In this document: piece by piece, positions 19,088 to 26,822 of the stretch
Layout of the letters: each line of letters starts with the position of its first letter
How positions within the stretch are numbered: the stretch's first letter is position 1
Assembly: GCA_964540815.1 (NCBI GenBank)
Contig: CAZIOH010000054.1
Span: 1-42,403, forward strand
Length of the DNA: 42,403 nucleotides
From: CAZIOH01 sp964540815
GTDB lineage: Bacteria; Myxococcota_A; Polyangia; Fen-1088
Direction of reading: 5' to 3'
Position numbers and translations under genes: made by a program
Notes under the pieces: model-generated
The model's database searches: none
What the model was told of the DNA's origin: nothing
What the model saw: the letters and a program-made list of their open reading frames with translations, nothing else

Positions 19088-19474
19088 CACGCGTGCACCG
19101 CCGTCGAGAGAACATCATCTTCGACCGGCGATCCGAGCCGGCCGCTTCGTTGCTCCTCCGCCCTGCGCCCCCCGGGGCGACGTCACCGGTGGTGGTGGAT
19201 GGCCCGGACGACCAAAGCACGACCGAAATGTCGCGGAGTCCGGATGCGAAGCGTGGGGTCGGGGCCGCGCCAGAGCTCCTGCAACCTGCCATGCGCGGAC
19301 CTGGCGAGACACGGGAGCCTCCGAGTTCAGGCACGAGACTTGCGTCGGGGAGGGGTCTGAGCAAGTTCGTCTGCGCCGCCGCCCCGTTTCTGGTTCACCG
19401 CTTCGCCACCTTCACCTTCACCTTCACCTTCACCTTTGCCTTCACACGTGCCTTCGTTGCCAAGACCCGCCCGA
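19088..19474. other. Intergenic with a short hexanucleotide repeat
   Basis: No gene is evident. The region carries a TTCACC microsatellite (19411-19434) 40 bp before the next start codon. I found no clear promoter boxes or Shine-Dalgarno for the downstream membrane protein gene. Confidence 0.4.
19411..19434 (+). repeat. TTCACC x4 microsatellite
   Basis: Four perfect copies of TTCACC, with partial copies on both sides. It lies in the leader of the membrane protein gene. If translation began at the TTG at 19436 instead of the ATG at 19475, the repeat would still be untranslated. Confidence 0.8.
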
Positions 19475-22255
19475 ATGGATTCCAACCACGAGGCCACCGC
19501 TCCGCTTCGGCCCTCGGAGCCGACTCCGGTTCCGGCTTGGACGACGACGCCGCCGAAACCCGAGCCGGGGAGCCCTCCGCGGCGCGCCGCTCGCCGACCG
19601 GTCCCGTGGTCGCCCTTGTGGCCGTGGGCCGTCGTCGTGGCGGCGTCGCTGGCGGTGGTCCATCCCTTCCTCGCCGCGCCTCCGCTCAGCCACGACCATC
19701 CCGTTCACATCTTCAAGGCCTGGCACTTCTGGACGGAGATGCTCGGGCGCGGTCGCCTGCGTGGGTGGAGCCACTTTTGGGGGTTTGGCTTTCCGTCGGG
19801 GGAGCTCACGCCTTTCGGCGCCGATGCGTGGGTGGCCGTGTGGCGCGTGCTCACCCTCGCTCAGCTGCCGTGGCTGCGCACCTATGGCGTGGCGTTCGCC
19901 GCGGTGCTCACGTTCGCGACGATGGCGATGTTCGTGTTCACGCGGCGGTTCTTCGGACCCGCGGCCGGTGTGCTGGCCGCTTTGCTGATGCTGCTCGATC
20001 CGGGGGAGTGGGCGGAGGGAGGCTGGATGTGGCACACCACCTTCGGGGTGTGGCCGGTGACGCTGGCCATGAGCTTCGTGCTGCTGAGTCTGGTCAAGCT
20101 GTGCGACGTGCTGTGGCGCGAGCGCGTCGGCGACATCGTCCTCGCGGGCCTGCTGATGGCCGCGGCGTTGCTCGTTCATCAGCTGCCCCTCGTCGTCTAC
20201 GCGATCGTGGTGCCCCTGCTGGTCCTCCACCGCTGGCTCAGCGGACCCGCCGCTGCGTCAGGGCAAGCGGGCCAAGCACGGACCGCGGAGCCGGGGGCCA
20301 CCGAAGGCCCGTCCGAGCGACGGCCAGACGCGGCCGGGCGCGTTCACCCCGTGCTGCGCGTGGCCCTGGCCTGCGCCCTTGGCGGCGGGCTGGCCGCGTT
20401 CTACCTCGTGCCCATGCTGGCGCGGAACGACCTGACCCAGGACCTCGGCGTCCTCGGGGTCAGCCGGGACGCCCTCGGACAGCAGATCGCCGGCTGCAAC
20501 CTGTTCGGGCGCATGTGGCCGCCGCTGTTCGTGCTCGGCGGCGTGGGGGCCGCGCTTGCGTGGCGCAGCGAGCGGGGCGCGGGGCTGTTGCTGCCCATGG
20601 CGGCGCTGGCGTTCGTCCTGCTGGCGACCAACAGCTTGATTATCGACGTTCACGTCGAGCGGCTGGTCCCAGGCTTGATCAAGATCGAGGCGCGCCGGGC
20701 GTTGCTGGTGGCACGTTCGATGTGGATCGCGCTGGCCGCGCACGCGGTTGTCACGCTCTTCCACCTCGCGGTCCCCGCCCGCGCGCCCGGGGCGCCGCGA
20801 GGCCGCCGGCGCTGGGTGGCGTTGCTCGTCCTCCTGGTGCTGGTCTCGCCGCTCGCATGGCCGGTTGCACGGGAGATCGGACGAACCCAGATCGTCAAGA
20901 CCGTTCAGACGCCCGACAGCACGGCGTTCTGGAGCGATCTGTCGAGCCTGCTCGCCTGGTCGGCCCAGCTCCCGCGGAAGTCGGGCGAGGTCCATCGTGT
21001 GGCCTACGCGCTGCCGATGCACGATCACTTATCGACGCTGGCCCCAGTCTTCGATGGAACCTGGATCTACAAGGTCGGCTACACCCCGGCGCAGCAGTTC
21101 AACCGCTTCCCCATGTCGGACGAACCGGCGCTGCTCGAGGAGCTCGGGATCGAGTATGTGGTCAGCGACCACGACTACGTCGGCGCCGGCAATCCCGACT
21201 TCACGCTCGACCGGACCTTCGGCGCGCTCAGGGTCTATCGCTTCGCGCGCCATCGCCCGACGCCCTGGTCGATGGTCGGGCCGGGCCACGCCGAGCTCAT
21301 CCGGCTCGATCCCGAGAGGCTCCGGATCCGCGTCAACGGCACCCACGGCGGTGGGGCGCCGAGCCGCCTGAAGCTCGACGTGGCCGCGCACCCGCGCTGG
21401 CGCGCCACGCTCGACGGACACGAGCTGCCCATCTCGATGGTCGCGGCGCACGACGCCGAATACCCGTTCTTGATGGAGGTGCCCGTGCACGACGGCGTGC
21501 TCGAGCTGCGCTACGTCCTGCGCGCCGCAGATTGGCTGGGGCTGGTGATCACGTGGCTCGCGCTGTTCGGGCTCGGTGGGCTCGCATGTGTCCGCGCGGG
21601 CGGACCGGTCCGCGATGGCCGCGAGCGAGCCTGGAGGCGAGCGTGGTTCGTCGGGGTACGGCGAGCCGCCGCGGTGGCGGCGGGATGGACGCGCGCGCGC
21701 GTGGCTGGGCGGCTGCGCGGCGGCCTCGCGCTCGGCGCGCTCCTGGTTGCCCTCGGGCTAGGCGCCTGGGCCCGGCTGGGCAATCCACTGGCGCCGCCGC
21801 TGCAGCCTCGCTCCATGTTTGGATTGCCTGGATCGGGAACGTCGGGGGTCCGCGCTGGCAGCGTCAGCCTGGAGCTGGGGGGCGCCGCCTGCCTGCGCGA
21901 CGGGCACGCGGCGTGGCAGTGTGGCGCCGCTGGACGGGTCGAGGGCATGGTTCGCAGTGGCCTCTATGGAGCCCACGTCTGCATGGCCGCGCCCACCGAC
22001 AAGCCTCTCGTCGTGACGGCGGAGGGGCCGGTGCCTCGCTTCGTGACGGGGCGCTACGATCCTGGAGAGGGTGAGGGCCGCATCCGAGTCGAGGTCGGCG
22101 GTCGCGAGGTCGGGAACCTCGCGACCCGTGACCAGAGCCAGGGCCTGCAGTTCTTCCAGTTCGACACGCGCGCCGATACGGGCCGCGTGCTCCCCGTGCG
22201 CACCACGTTCGAGGGTGCCGCGCTCCACTGCTTCGACGTCGCCCCCGTTCCGTAG
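19475..22255 (+). CDS. Large polytopic membrane protein, GT-C/PTPS-related-like
   Basis: The product is about 926 residues from the ATG at 19475; a TTG at 19436 would add 13 residues. After a Pro-rich cytoplasmic N-terminus come a first helix (PWAVVVAASLAVVHPFL), an acidic/aromatic loop (SHDHPVHIFKAWHFWTEMLG) and then at least ten predicted hydrophobic segments up to residue ~440. Another helix lies near residue 475, and two more lie around residues 700 and 760, separated by soluble domains. The layout with an early conserved loop and C-terminal periplasmic domains resembles bacterial membrane proteins with the 6-pyruvoyl-tetrahydropterin-synthase-related domain or YfhO-like GT-C glycosyltransferases. 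No catalytic residue can be assigned. It stands alone, facing an acyltransferase gene 158 bp away, so a cell-envelope glycan role is only a suggestion. Confidence 0.82.
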   Translation: MDSNHEATAPLRPSEPTPVPAWTTTPPKPEPGSPPRRAARRPVPWSPLWPWAVVVAASLAVVHPFLAAPPLSHDHPVHIFKAWHFWTEMLGRGRLRGWSHFWGFGFPSGELTPFGADAWVAVWRVLTLAQLPWLRTYGVAFAAVLTFATMAMFVFTRRFFGPAAGVLAALLMLLDPGEWAEGGWMWHTTFGVWPVTLAMSFVLLSLVKLCDVLWRERVGDIVLAGLLMAAALLVHQLPLVVYAIVVPLLVLHRWLSGPAAASGQAGQARTAEPGATEGPSERRPDAAGRVHPVLRVALACALGGGLAAFYLVPMLARNDLTQDLGVLGVSRDALGQQIAGCNLFGRMWPPLFVLGGVGAALAWRSERGAGLLLPMAALAFVLLATNSLIIDVHVERLVPGLIKIEARRALLVARSMWIALAAHAVVTLFHLAVPARAPGAPRGRRRWVALLVLLVLVSPLAWPVAREIGRTQIVKTVQTPDSTAFWSDLSSLLAWSAQLPRKSGEVHRVAYALPMHDHLSTLAPVFDGTWIYKVGYTPAQQFNRFPMSDEPALLEELGIEYVVSDHDYVGAGNPDFTLDRTFGALRVYRFARHRPTPWSMVGPGHAELIRLDPERLRIRVNGTHGGGAPSRLKLDVAAHPRWRATLDGHELPISMVAAHDAEYPFLMEVPVHDGVLELRYVLRAADWLGLVITWLALFGLGGLACVRAGGPVRDGRERAWRRAWFVGVRRAAAVAAGWTRARVAGRLRGGLALGALLVALGLGAWARLGNPLAPPLQPRSMFGLPGSGTSGVRAGSVSLELGGAACLRDGHAAWQCGAAGRVEGMVRSGLYGAHVCMAAPTDKPLVVTAEGPVPRFVTGRYDPGEGEGRIRVEVGGREVGNLATRDQSQGLQFFQFDTRADTGRVLPVRTTFEGAALHCFDVAPVP

Positions 22256-22413
22256 CGGAGTCCGAGATGAGCTCGCTATCCCTGGCGGGGGGACCAACGC
22301 TCCTGGGGCGGGTGAGGGGCGCGTGCGATTCGCGGCCGCGGGAGGCCCTTCGTTGAAGGCTCACCACGGCGGGAAGCACTGGAACCGAGCCCGCGTCCTC
22401 GCGGTGTGCGCCT

Positions 22414-23448
22414 TCAAGCAGCCCGCCTCTTGATCAGGCGCTTGCCGACGCCGGTCCAGTACTTTTCCCAGTAGAAAGTGGAGAGGTGGGCGATGAGGAA
22501 GGTGATCGCCAGCCCCAGCGGGCGTTTCGCATAGATCATCACCTTGCTGCCCTGGTGGAACCAGCCGACGGTCGTCAACAGGTGCCAGACGTAGAGCGCG
22601 TAGGAGACGGCGGCGAGATAGACGAGCGTCTTCGATTCGAGGAAGCGGCTCCACCATGTCCCTTCGTGGAAGAGCGTCGTGCCCACGGCGATGCAGGCAA
22701 AGTACGGCCGAAGGTACTGCAGCGGCGCGAGCCCGTGGTAGCTGCCGAGACAGAGCAGGGCGATGGGAATCGCCGGGTTGATTCCGCTGAGCGTCCTGCG
22801 CAGATAGGTCGACAAGCCGCTGTGGAAGAGGTAGGCCAGCGACCCGCCGGCGAGGATCTCGTCGACCCGGTAGATGGTGCGAATGGAGGTGGTCTCGCCC
22901 GTGTAGACGCGGCCCAGCGTCACCGCGATGCAGACGAACGGGAGCAGGGCCAGGGCTCTCTGTCGCAGCACCAGGAACAGGAGCGCGATGAACAGGTAGA
23001 ACTGCACCTCGACGCCGAGGCTCCAGAACTGGTTCGTCAGGCCCTCGACGAACCGGTATGGCGGCGAATTCACGGTGAAGAGAAGATTGTCCAGCCACAC
23101 GGCGCGTGCGGGCCGCACCGCGATCAGGACCACAGCGAGATAGAGCCAAGCTCCCGGAAGGATGCGAAACGACCGCCGGATTGCGAAGTTCCGCACGCTG
23201 GGGTCGAAGAAGAGCGTGCTGGTGATGAGGAAGCCAGAGAGCATGAAGAAGAGCGCCATGCCCATCTTGGCGACCGCCTCGTTCAGCTCGAAGCGCTTGG
23301 GCCCGAGCGGCAGCAGGTGCGCGGCCATCACCAGGAGGATGCTGATCCCGCGCCAGCCGTCGAGCACGGGGAGCCGCGGCATCCCGCGCTTCTTGCCGGT
23401 GGGGGAGAGCGGGCGGGTGACGAGGTCGGTCTCGGTGGTCGAGGTCAT
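22414..23448 (-). CDS. Acyltransferase 3 family protein (OafA/YrhL-like)
   Basis: The product is 344 residues. The segment PVLDGWRGISILLVMAAHLL (residues 28-46) is the signature of acyltransferase-3 membrane proteins, with the RG pair and the essential His at about residue 44. It continues with KMGMALFFMLSGFLITSTLF (the FF-x-SGF motif) and RSFRILPGAWLYL (the R-x-x-RI-P motif). About ten hydrophobic helices are visible, consistent with transfer of acyl groups across the inner membrane to sugars or lipids. No downstream SGNH domain is fused. There is no clear ribosome-binding site above the ATG at 23448. It is convergent with the GT-C-like gene, so envelope sugar acylation is plausible. Confidence 0.9.
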   Translation of the reverse strand: MTSTTETDLVTRPLSPTGKKRGMPRLPVLDGWRGISILLVMAAHLLPLGPKRFELNEAVAKMGMALFFMLSGFLITSTLFFDPSVRNFAIRRSFRILPGAWLYLAVVLIAVRPARAVWLDNLLFTVNSPPYRFVEGLTNQFWSLGVEVQFYLFIALLFLVLRQRALALLPFVCIAVTLGRVYTGETTSIRTIYRVDEILAGGSLAYLFHSGLSTYLRRTLSGINPAIPIALLCLGSYHGLAPLQYLRPYFACIAVGTTLFHEGTWWSRFLESKTLVYLAAVSYALYVWHLLTTVGWFHQGSKVMIYAKRPLGLAITFLIAHLSTFYWEKYWTGVGKRLIKRRAA

Positions 23449-23585
23449 TATCGAAACGGCGCGGCCTATCTCCCCTGTACACTACGGACTATCCAGGCGT
23501 AAGTACATTACATACAGTGGCGGGGACCGAGGTGGCCAGCCAAATGGCCCTTCAATGACATTGCGCGACGACGGGAAACGGACGC

Positions 23586-24089
23586 TCAAGTCCCGCCGTC
23601 GGCGACCGCGCAAGAGATCAAGGAACGCGGCGCGGTGAACTGAAGGTCGGCGGTCTGTCCGGCCCGGATGCTGTAGGAGCGTCGATCGCAGTACGTTTGC
23701 ACATCGTCGTACTGCAGGAGCCCTACGCGCGCGCCGGTGGCGTCGTAGAAACAGGCGATGCCATGGGTCCCCCAGTCCCACCAGAGGGACTGGAGATCTC
23801 CGTAGCTTTGCTCATAGAGCCCGGTGGGCGGGAAGGATGATCCGCACAAGAGTTGCGGGTCGGTCGAGAATGTGGCGGGGCAAGCAGTCCACGCCGTCGT
23901 CAGGAGCGCATCGAGGGTCGAGGTGCAAGCCGCCCCACCATCATCAATGGACTGAGTGACCGTGGCGTCGTCGGGGGCCGTGCTGGAGTCGCGGGCGCAG
24001 GCGCCCCCGAGGAGGACAAACCCCGCAAGGGCGATGGCAACCAAGGGCGTGCCGTGAACGGCCAAGCTCCGGACGACCCCCGAGCGCAT
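23586..24089 (-). CDS. Small lipoprotein of unknown function
   Basis: The product is 167 residues from the ATG at 24089. The signal has a hydrophobic core (TPLVAIALAGFVLLGGAC) with lipobox LGGAC. An in-frame upstream extension would be Arg-rich and is rejected. The mature part has several cysteines (ACTST, WTACPATF, LLCGSSF, IACFYDA, TYCDRR, ISCAVAD), probably disulphide-bonded, and no family that I recognise. AGGA about 12 bases upstream is a weak ribosome-binding site. A surface or periplasmic location is inferred. Confidence 0.7.
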   Translation of the reverse strand: MRSGVVRSLAVHGTPLVAIALAGFVLLGGACARDSSTAPDDATVTQSIDDGGAACTSTLDALLTTAWTACPATFSTDPQLLCGSSFPPTGLYEQSYGDLQSLWWDWGTHGIACFYDATGARVGLLQYDDVQTYCDRRSYSIRAGQTADLQFTAPRSLISCAVADGGT

Positions 24090-24230
24090 CGACAACGGGG
24101 TCCTGTTGCCCACAGGGAGAGTGTACCTTGAATCAACGGGTTGCTGTGGTCGAAGGCGGAGTGGCGGCGCCCGATGCTGCTCTTCGATGCCGTATCGACA
24201 GGTGACCTGGTCCTGGTTACGCTCGACACC

Positions 24231-24677
24231 ATGCCGACAGCGACGGCGAACGCGACGACGAGGAAGGCGTCGAAGGGGCCGAAGACACGGCGGAAGACAG
24301 GGCAAACGAAGGGTGACGTGGCGGCGTTCTTCGCTGCGCTCGCTGACGCGACGCGCGCCGACTGCGTGGTCATCGACGATTGGATGACGAAGGCCGCAGG
24401 GCCGGGCGCCATGTACGGCAAGGCCATCGTGGGGTACGGCTCAAAGCCGATTCGCTACGCGGACGGGCGCGAGGTGCCATGGATGAAGATGGGGCTATCG
24501 CCCCGCAAGCAAGCGCTGACGCTCTACGGGCTGCTCAGCCCCGGCGCCGACGCCGCAGGACTCCTGGCGAAGCTCGGCAAACACACCAAGGGGAAAGGTT
24601 GTCTCTACGTCAAGCGACTCGCCGACGTCGACGCGCAGGTGCTGAAGGAGCTGATTGCGCTCGCCGCCCGTATCTGA
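24231..24677 (+). CDS. DUF1801 domain protein
   Basis: The product is 148 residues starting at the ATG at 24231 (a longer TTG start at 24141 is less likely). A Lys/Thr-rich N-terminal tail of ~30 residues precedes VAAFFAALADATRADCVVID, then KAIVGYGSKPIRYADG, WMKMGLSPRKQALTLYGLL and GKGCLYVKRLADVDAQVLKE. This is the layout of the DUF1801/YdhG-like family, small cytosolic proteins of unknown biochemical role. No visible operon partner. Confidence 0.85.
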   Translation: MPTATANATTRKASKGPKTRRKTGQTKGDVAAFFAALADATRADCVVIDDWMTKAAGPGAMYGKAIVGYGSKPIRYADGREVPWMKMGLSPRKQALTLYGLLSPGADAAGLLAKLGKHTKGKGCLYVKRLADVDAQVLKELIALAARI

Positions 24678-25018
24678 ACAGCGGCCCGGGCCGTGGTCGA
24701 ATGCGCCGCATCGTCGTTTGGCAAAGCAAAGGTGGCGCCATCGGCCCAGAGCGCGCACGCTCTTCCAGATGGCAAAGACATGGGTTCCCAAGAATGATCT
24801 CAAGTTGGCGAAGGCTTTTGCGAGGGCGATGCGCCCGCTGGTTTCTCCGAGGAGCGGCCGTCGTCAAGCGCCCCGGACCCGCTGAGGCGCGGGCATCCAC
24901 CCCCGCGCACGCCTGAGCTCACGTCGACCAGCTCAGCGGCGCGGGGTCCACCGCGAGGGGATGCATCGCGGCCGCGACCGCGATATCCCCCTCCCGAGAT
25001 TCGTGCGACCATGGACCC
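24678..25018. other. Intergenic, no confident gene
   Basis: A short plus-strand frame (24769-24885, starting MAKTWVPKNDLKLAKAFARA) has some protein-like composition but only ~38 codons and no ribosome-binding site. I do not call it. Otherwise nothing is seen. Confidence 0.4.
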
Positions 25019-25213
25019 ATGGAAGACGCGGACTTCGAGGGGACCCTCGTCCTGGAACAGCTCGCGGCCATTGGCAAGGTCGACGACTTCTTCGATGCCA
25101 TCGATTCCGACGACGTGGAGCGGTCCAGGCTCTTGATGAAGCGAGCGAACGTCGAGCCCTCGGTGATCGCGGTGGTCATCCGGAAGATCGAGGAGGGCGG
25201 GGCGGAGCACTGA
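25019..25213 (+). CDS. Small acidic hypothetical protein
   Basis: The product is 64 residues, starting MEDADFEGTLVLEQLAAIGK and ending RKIEEGGAEH. It is strongly acidic, with helical periodicity. Codon third positions are mostly G/C, as in neighbouring real genes. No ribosome-binding site is obvious, and another ATG 8 bp upstream is out of frame. No motif is recognised. It is convergent with the lectin gene (45 bp apart). Confidence 0.5.
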   Translation: MEDADFEGTLVLEQLAAIGKVDDFFDAIDSDDVERSRLLMKRANVEPSVIAVVIRKIEEGGAEH

Positions 25214-25258
25214 TGCGCACCTCCACCTCAACCACCCCGCCTCTGGCCCTCGGGGGAA

Positions 25259-26539
25259 CTACTTGGCGGGGACGATGCTCCATTGCTGGTTGAGGCCGCC
25301 GTACCAGGTCCATTGCAGAATCTGAGCCCCGTCCGCGGTGGATGCCTCGGAGACGTCGAGCGAGCCGGTGGAGGTGCTGCCCGGGCTGAACTTGTAGAAG
25401 CCGGTTCCCGTGGGGGTGAAGGACCACAGCTGGTTGCTGTTGCCGGTGTAGTCGTACTGAAGCAGCCAGGCGCCATCCCCGCTGTATCCGCCGCTGATGT
25501 CCAGGAACTTGCCGCTGTTGACGTTCATGAAGGTGTATTTCTGGGGGCTGACCATCTTGATGCGCCATCTCTGATCGGGTTTGCCGTTCGGGGAGTACTG
25601 GAGGAGCTTGGCGCCCGAAGCGGTGCTGGCGCCTTCGACGTCGAGGCACTTGTTGCTGTTCCGGTTGCACACCGTGTAGTCGATGTTGGGGTCGAAGTTG
25701 CGCCACACGGTGATCACGTGCTTCCAGCTCCCGCAGGCCTTGTAGCCGTCCTTGCTGTTGGGCGCATCGGCGGCGGTGCAGGAGTCCTTGCAGTACGAGG
25801 TCCCAGAGGCATACGGATTCTTGTAAGGGGCTCCCGACGTGTCGCCGAGACGGCCGGCCACCAGGCCCTTGTCGAAGTCCTTGCCGTTGCAGTACGCGGC
25901 GGTGGGTGGGCTGACGAAGATGTTGCCGAAGAACGAGCCCTCCTGGTACGGGTAGTTCGTGCTCTGGCCCCACCCGATCGCGGGGCTATCGCTGTCGAGC
26001 CACAGTGCGACGTGCTGACCCGAGGTGTTGACGTGCGCGAGGACGCACGCGGTCACCAGTTCCTGACAGTCCTTGCCGCAGGCGGACGTCTCCCACTCGG
26101 GGGCCACCCCGATCTCACCCGAGAACTTGAAGGTGGTGCCGCTCACCACCTTCGAGATCGTTCGCCCGGCCGGGAGGGCGCAGCGAACGATGTAGGCGAC
26201 GGTGTTGCGCCCAGCCGCGCTGGCCATGAGGCTGCCGGTGGGGTTGAGGCCGTTGATGGAGCTGAGGCCGTTGATCGAGCTGAGGCCGTTGATCGAGCTG
26301 AGGCCATTGATCGAGCTGAGGCCGTTGATCGAGCTGAGTCCGTTCTGCGATGCCAGCGCGGCGGCCTCGGTCTCGTGAACGGCGCCGCCGTCGGACATCG
26401 AGCCGACGCAGGCCGTCCCGAGGGCGCCCGTGAGGGCCGCCAGGCTCAAGGCGTTCGACACGAAGGTCGAGCGGACGCGCTTGCGGGCCGACCTGGACGG
26501 GGGCGCGGACTCGAGGACGGTGCGGGTGAGCGGCTTCAT
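25259..26539 (-). CDS. Secreted ricin B-type lectin domain protein with NGLSSI repeats
   Basis: The product is 426 residues. The start at 26539 is supported by AAGGAG six bases upstream; the in-frame extension to 26581 lies in the leader. A signal peptide with LSLAALTGALGTAC may be a lipobox. Residues 66-98 are five perfect NGLSSI hexapeptides followed by NGLN. Residues ~100-285 form a cysteine-rich domain that I do not recognise (ETSACGKDCQELVTACVLAH and others). Residues ~290-426 are a ricin-type beta-trefoil, with NKCLDVEGAS, QRWRI, KFLDISGG, NQLWSF, SLDVSEAS and NQQWSIV, so three QxW-type repeats are present. It probably binds carbohydrate outside the cell. A promoter candidate lies in the AT-rich leader. 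It is divergent from an SGNH esterase lipoprotein. Confidence 0.9.
   Translation of the reverse strand: MKPLTRTVLESAPPSRSARKRVRSTFVSNALSLAALTGALGTACVGSMSDGGAVHETEAAALASQNGLSSINGLSSINGLSSINGLSSINGLSSINGLNPTGSLMASAAGRNTVAYIVRCALPAGRTISKVVSGTTFKFSGEIGVAPEWETSACGKDCQELVTACVLAHVNTSGQHVALWLDSDSPAIGWGQSTNYPYQEGSFFGNIFVSPPTAAYCNGKDFDKGLVAGRLGDTSGAPYKNPYASGTSYCKDSCTAADAPNSKDGYKACGSWKHVITVWRNFDPNIDYTVCNRNSNKCLDVEGASTASGAKLLQYSPNGKPDQRWRIKMVSPQKYTFMNVNSGKFLDISGGYSGDGAWLLQYDYTGNSNQLWSFTPTGTGFYKFSPGSTSTGSLDVSEASTADGAQILQWTWYGGLNQQWSIVPAK
26246..26344 (-). repeat. 18-bp coding tandem repeat (NGLSSI x5)
   Basis: Five nearly identical 18-bp units within the lectin gene, in frame, placed just after the signal peptide. 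Unit identity at DNA level is very high, suggesting recent expansion and possible copy-number variation. Confidence 0.9.
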
Positions 26540-26592
26540 GGGTAACTCCTTGCCGGAGCCGACTTGCAGCAATTGATCCAATAAAAATAGTA

Positions 26593-26621
26593 ATAAAAAA
26601 TACGTAAAAGATATATGTAAA
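26593..26621 (-). promoter_or_regulatory. Candidate promoter of the lectin gene
   Basis: On the minus strand, TTTACA (26616-26621) and TTTTAT (26593-26598) are separated by 17 bp, a fair sigma-70-like pair. It lies in an A/T-rich island that stands out in this high-GC window, about 54 bp above the start codon. Confidence 0.4.
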
Positions 26622-26663
26622 TCGCCACCGGGTGGGCTCCGTATCCCCTGGCCGGCAACAGCC

Positions 26664-26680
26664 GTTGTCCGTGTGACAAC
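26664..26680. promoter_or_regulatory. Inverted repeat, possible operator
   Basis: GTTGTC CGTGT GACAAC is a perfect 6-bp inverted repeat with a 5-bp spacer, in the intergenic region between the divergent lectin and esterase genes. The size and symmetry fit a dimeric regulator site, but no regulator is identified. Confidence 0.3.
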
Positions 26681-26822
26681 AGGGAGGTGCGGGCCCCTCC
26701 GCCGGTTGAAGGGCCTCGCCCCCTCCGAGGGCGGCCACCGGGATCCAATTCACGCGCCCGGTGTCAGGGTCCTTCCGCGCGCTTCCCCTAAAATGGGTCT
26801 AACTTTTTCCCCCAAGGACCAG

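Noticed and set aside
19093..22074. Long alternative plus-strand frame through the polytopic membrane protein gene
   Set aside because: It is Arg/Ala/Gly-rich with no hydrophobic segments, while the neighbouring frame gives clear transmembrane helices.
26246..26344. 18-bp repeats considered as a CRISPR-like or regulatory array
   Set aside because: There are no spacers. The units lie inside a coding frame with a strong start site and encode a clean hexapeptide.
26673..26822. Earlier in-frame start for the SGNH esterase lipoprotein
   Set aside because: The extension would run through the operator-like palindrome and lacks a ribosome-binding site, while AAGGA precedes the ATG at 26823.
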